Assembly (NCBI GenBank): GCA_009192285.1 | Contig: CM018603.1 | Location: 7,189,613 to 7,253,612 of the forward strand | Direction of reading: 5' to 3' | Length of the DNA stretch: 64,000 nucleotides | Source: Morchella semilibera | Lineage: Eukaryota; Ascomycota; Pezizomycetes; Pezizales; Morchellaceae | Part shown: one piece after another, positions 59,130-64,000 of the stretch | Position numbering within the stretch: the stretch's first letter is position 1 | Layout: each line of letters starts with the position of its first letter | The notes under the pieces: model-generated | The model's input: only the letters and a program-made list of their open reading frames with translations | What the model was told of the DNA's origin: nothing | The model's database searches: none | Translations under genes and position numbers: made by a program

Positions 59130-59420
59130 GTGCAGCATATTGAGAGTGTTGAGAGAAAGAGAAAGGGTCCTGTCCATCATTTATCACACACACCACACTC
59201 ACAATTGCACTTTTTCCACACACATGCACAGAATACCACACACCACACAGAATCCACAACCACACATCTCACAGAGGTTCAGCAGCAATTAGAACAAGAG
59301 AATGAAGAGGAAGAGGAAAATATTTTCGCCGATGTTACCGAAGTTTGTCCGAAATGCCGCATCCGCTCCGTTAGGCCGCGTCGCTTGCAGGTGATCGACC
59401 GGGGGTATGAGCGAGAATGA
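59130..59420 (+). CDS. Possible small protein or exon with a CxxC motif
   Basis: A frame of 96 codons. The first half is His/Thr-rich from CA repeats, so the real start may be later. The second half (EVQQQLEQENEEEEENIF, then EVCPKCRIRSVRPRRLQ) looks protein-like, with an acidic helix and one CPKC pair. A GTGATC donor follows RRLQ at 59391, so it could be an exon; no partner exon was found. Family not recognised. Confidence 0.25.
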   Translation: MQHIESVERKRKGPVHHLSHTPHSQLHFFHTHAQNTTHHTESTTTHLTEVQQQLEQENEEEEENIFADVTEVCPKCRIRSVRPRRLQVIDRGYERE

Positions 59421-61974
59421 GGGGAGAGGGGGGGGGGGCGGGAGAGACAGAGAAAGAGCTGTTAATTAATAAAAAAAACACTTGCGATCTACTTGATGCT
59501 TACCCCCCAATCACTCGATAGCACGGAAACGAATGGAAACAAAATAGAAAGATTAAACAACCTGCATTATATTATCGTCGTTTTTCCCCCCAACCCATCA
59601 CCTGAGAGAAGAGCCGACTAGCTAAAGTACCTACATTACAGTTCACATTACAGTAGTGGATCCCCAGCTAATGCTTTCAATTCTTCCCCGGCTTGGGGAT
59701 GAACGACACCATTAGAAATAAAAAGATGGAATGGGGCCATGACTATCAATTATTGTGGTTGAAAGCAAGTATGCGTGCACGTGTGGAGCAAAGTACATTA
59801 TACATACATAAGCTGATCCACCACCATGCAAACTAGATCCGAACATGCTCAATTACCGCAAGGACCAATGATCTGAGCGAGGATGTACATGTACATACCA
59901 CCCCCCCCCCCCGGTCCTCTTTCTTTACTCCAACTTTCATACCAAAAACCATTACCACCCGCCGGAGATAACTACAGAACAGGCCCGAAAGCACCCGTCC
60001 CCAGAAGCTGGAAAATCAACTCCGTTCTGCACACCCTCACAAAAACCCGCCTCTTCCGTCCGAACCCATCATGTTAGCCGTAGCGTTAGGTAGGTGGGTA
60101 GGTAGGTAGGTACGTAGGCTGGAAATATTCAGGCCCCCCGATGCACCTACGGCGGCCTTGCTTTCATGCTGCCAAAAGATATTATGCCATGCTTCCTGCC
60201 AACAATAATTCATATATCATCGAAACCCGCACCCTCTTCAAAAAAATATCCAAGGTTCCTGCTTCTCCCGGCTGCGGGAAAGACAGACAGACAGACCTTA
60301 TGGAGGATAGTAGGCGGTACATGTATCACGGAGTAAGAATCCACCACTAATGTACGTACCATCATCACCACCACCCGAAACAATTATTCTCGCATTGACC
60401 TCCCTGTTTGTCATATATATGTACGATGATAATACGGTTTTTACTCCTTCACCCACCGTACCCCCCCCCCCTTCTCACCTTCTCACCCCCCAATGGGCCC
60501 ATATTTGACAGTGCATATCAGCTTAACGCAAAAACATCCTCATGTAGATGTATCTGCAAAGTGAAGGCACGTCCATGGTGGGGGGGGGGGGTGTTGGTGG
60601 AGGTGGAGGTGGAGGTGGATATTTCTTCCAAAGACACAAAAGCCGTTTCCCCGGGCTAGCTGGTTATAATATACGGTGTTTGGATGAAGTCGATGAGCGC
60701 AGAAAGCATGCGTAACTCTATGGCCCCACCAATTGATGAGGATTGAAGAAAGCTGCCATGTAGGTGTATACTCTAGCACCTAGCTTCCCTGAATTATATT
60801 GATCCCTAACAAGCCATAGTCTCACCTGAACGGGCAACTTTCCCTGGCCTTGTCAAGTAGGTATCCCTCCCCTAGGGGTAATTCTAACCCTCTTTCGTCC
60901 GTGAGAGGTTTTTATTTACCAATAAGATACTGTATGTGCTTGTTCTTATTTTATTATTATTATTATTATTTATTTTTTTCCCCGCCCATGTTTAACTCTG
61001 CCTCGCTCACGTCCCTTCGATTCCACCATTCTGTTTTCCAAGTTTATTGGGAACAACTTATACATAGGGAAATACGCAAGCTAGGTAGAGTAAGGTAAGT
61101 AGGAAGCTGAGTTAGGATAGCTGAACCTGGCCACGCTGGCATCCAAATTGTTTTTCTGATCCTCTCATCCATTAATCTTACCAACTGAAGTCGATTTTGC
61201 CTGAATTTGGGATGCTTCAATCTAGTTTGATTTGCTACAACTTTTTTTTTTTCCCCTCCCCTCCCGTTCCTTCATCCTTTCCCAATCCAACCAGATGCTT
61301 ACCTTTGCGACTGTCCCCTTTCCATCTAATTTCATCCCCATCATTTTTTTTTTTTTACACTCTCACTTTGTGACGAGACGGACGGGAGCGGGAAGCGGTT
61401 CGTTTGGCTCGCGCGCAGTGCAATTTTAGAATTGGAAATCTACAGTTCTAACTTACCAATGTGCTATAGTTGGCACACTACTTACTTTCTTTTTGTTTGG
61501 CCAGCTAGATGCAACTGGGGGAAAGAAAAGATGGAGACAGAAAGAGATACATGTACCTACTTCTTACTGTAGGTAGGAGTAACGGGCCGCGGGCCTCTCC
61601 CGGGGGGCGGAGGGGGGGGCCGTTCTAGCTTTTTAGCTTGCATACAGAGACAAATACCGGTAGAGCAGATAATCTCTTATCTCTCTCTCTCTCCCACAAC
61701 GTATCCACTACATACGATCATTCCTTTCTTCCCTGGTTCGTCTGGTTCGCCTTTAATTTCTTCTACCGACCTACATTATTTTTAGGTGGTGATGCATATA
61801 ACTATAGCTAGCCAGAGCTGCAACTAGAATAATCGAGCCTGGTAGATGTCGGTAAACTAACAGGAGAGGACGGATGTAGTACATCTGTGTACCTACGGTA
61901 TCCACTCCACGGTAAGGGTAGATGATGGTGATGATGGTGATGATGATGGTGATGGTTGTTGGTTGTGGTGGTGG

Positions 61975-62009
<35 letters not shown>

Positions 62010-62777
62010 CTTCCCCTTCCCTTGTTATCGCTATCACTCTCTCACTGCCAACTATTGTTGTTAATGTCGCCGCTGTCAATCAGTTCCATGCCAGTTAATG
62101 TCAGACCTTAATTTGGCTTCCCTAGGGCCCCAGGGTGTCCTTTGCCCCCCTTCACTTCTTCTACCATCCATGCTCTACAAACTCTACTATGTACCCCCTC
62201 CTCTCCTGTTCTTCTATCGGAGGAACAAGTCAGGATACACTCTCGCCAATCAGGTCGCGAGGTTTGGGGGGGAAATGATTGTGCCTTGCACAATCGATTC
62301 GTCGCACAGACTCTAGCTGACTGCCTATGATCTGCATGTGTGAAGGCACAGTAGCAGTTTATTAGTGAGTGTGGTACATAGGTACCTGACTGGGGGGTTT
62401 GGGTTTTTTTTTTTTTTTTTTTTTTTTTTGGAAGAGGGATTGGGAAGGGGGAGGTGGGAGGGGGGGGGGCGGATTTGCTGGGTGGAAATCCAGCGGTGAG
62501 TTTCGATTGCGACTAATGTCGTTTAAATTCGTATTCCTGGGGTTTGAAGCGAGAAGCGAGAGTTTTTCGGAAGCAGTTGAAATCTCTCCTTCCCTTCCCT
62601 TCCCTTCCCTCTCCACCCCCCCCCCCCCCCACCGTTGAAATATGTGTACTGGTATGTATTCCATGGTCCGGTCATAATGCCCTGCTTACGCTATAAATTC
62701 TCGCAAAACTCGCCTCCAGCTAGTAGCCCTGGAAAATTATATGTAGATAAAAGTGAAGCCACTAAACGACTACATGG

Positions 62778-62811
<34 letters not shown>

Positions 62812-64000
62812 AATGTCATGTATGTAGGTGTGTACTTATGTATGTATGTATGTAGTAGAGTAGCTACATAGCTACATCTTTTGCGCTGTCCTTCCTGATA
62901 GAGAGAGTATCGCCGAATTTAGAGAGAGGGAGAGATAGAAAGAAAGAGAGCTAGAGATAGCTGTACATGTAGATGGGTGGATAGATAGCAGGTTTATGAT
63001 AAGCAATGTTTGGTGGTACTATCATGTATTCTACCAGTGCTTGCTTGCTTGCTTGCTTGCTGCTCCTGCACATACATGTTCTATCTACCACTGTTGTTGC
63101 TGTTACTGTTACTGTTAATGCTGTTTGGCTGTTTCGTTTTTTCGCTCACCGCGCCGAAGAAGAAGAAGTCTCTTATTCTCTTGGCCACGTCATGCAGGAA
63201 ATAAATCATCCGTTGTATGCCAAGACCGCTCTCCTCTCCTCTCCCCACCACCCCCGGCCATCATCCCCATGTTTCTTACTCCCCCCCCCCTTACAAAAAG
63301 GAATAGGGCTGTACATGTACATGTAGTTAAAAGGATAGATAAATCCATAGATAAATCGATAGAGATAGAGAAGGTGAGAGAAGCTTTGAGGAAAAAAAAA
63401 TAGTAGTCAGTTAGCTCAACTAGAGTTCTAGCTTCAATCAATGGTATATACAAGTAATTACTACTAGTCCTGCAACGTGCTGCTCTCTACATGATATCGA
63501 AGAATTAATAAACACCACCACCATCACCCCCCGGGAAACGGTGGGGACTATGTTTGTTCGGGGCATAGTCCCTCACTCGCTGTTTTTACCCTTCGGTCGT
63601 GGTCGGATGTGGGATTTTTATTGTCCTAGCTACATGTACCTAGCTACATACAAAATGCTTATTGGCTTGTGATTCGAGCGAGAGAGAGGCTCAGAGCTAG
63701 TAGGTGCGTGTTTGTGTGTGTGTGTGTGTGTGTGTGCGTGTTTTCGGATTAATTTAGAGAGGTATGGTGGGAGACTTTGGATTAGGGAGACAGGGGGCGA
63801 AAATCTAGAGAGGCGATAGACAGGGGAGAAAAGACAGAGAAGGAGAGGTGATTGGAGGTTTTTGTCGAGGTCTCGTTAGCCACCTGTGTAACAGATTGCT
63901 AGACACACATAAGCCACTTGAAAACCTTTGGTGCCACAGCTAGTAGTGCAGTTAATGGTGTAATAATGACAATAAGAATAAAGGAATAATAAACCATATT
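59421..64000. other. Microsatellite-rich intergenic region to the right edge
   Basis: About 4.6 kb without a supported gene. It contains TAGG repeats (60088-60118), GGTGGA repeats (60595-60618), TTA repeats (60950-60970), TGATGG repeats (61922-61960) and T-runs (61980-62009, 62405-62429). It also has TATATA followed by TGTGTG (62780-62812), TTGC repeats (63043-63061), a TG run (63713-63737) and TACATGTA copies (59886-59893, 63312-63325). Frames of up to 106 codons here derive from these repeats. Confidence 0.6.

Overview
The window is nuclear DNA of a filamentous ascomycete fungus. Genes carry many short introns with GT-AG ends and CTRAC-type branch sites. Protein families are typical of Pezizomycotina: Zn2Cys6 regulator, Dal5-type permease, secreted GH31 and GH115 glycosidases, and F-box-like ankyrin proteins. 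Long intergenic stretches are full of homopolymers, microsatellites and the palindrome TACATGTA. Species cannot be read from the sequence.

Left third (1-16.5 kb): a GH115 glycosidase truncated by the window edge (minus), a small cysteine-containing protein visible only after splicing (about 4.2-4.6 kb), a disordered Ser/Pro-rich protein of 442 residues, a chromodomain protein with a predicted membrane helix, a possible minus-strand exon at 9.7-9.9 kb, a 944-residue low-complexity charged protein, and a tiny membrane protein at 16.2 kb.

Middle (18-39 kb): two single-exon F-box-like ankyrin-repeat genes pointing at each other. A 5.4-kb gene-free stretch with decayed LTR-like duplicates follows. 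Next come an eight-exon Zn2Cys6 transcription factor and a fifteen-exon MFS transporter whose reading frame is restored only by recognising exons of 13, 27, 28 and 34 nt. An isolated tRNA-Cys(GCA) lies further right.

Right part (39.8-64 kb): a GT23-like glycosyltransferase and a small basic protein, both with apparent one-base frame breaks; about 8 kb without a convincing gene, holding tandem repeats and hairpins; a decayed coding fragment; an intact twelve-exon secreted GH31 alpha-glucosidase-type enzyme with an 11-nt exon; and 6.6 kb of microsatellite-rich intergenic DNA.

Genes are not arranged as an obvious pathway cluster. The two secreted glycosidases, the transporter and the regulator would fit saprotrophic nutrient use, but nothing in the sequence ties them into one regulon. 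All splice models were made by eye and checked by reading-phase arithmetic and family resemblance, not by alignment or RNA data.
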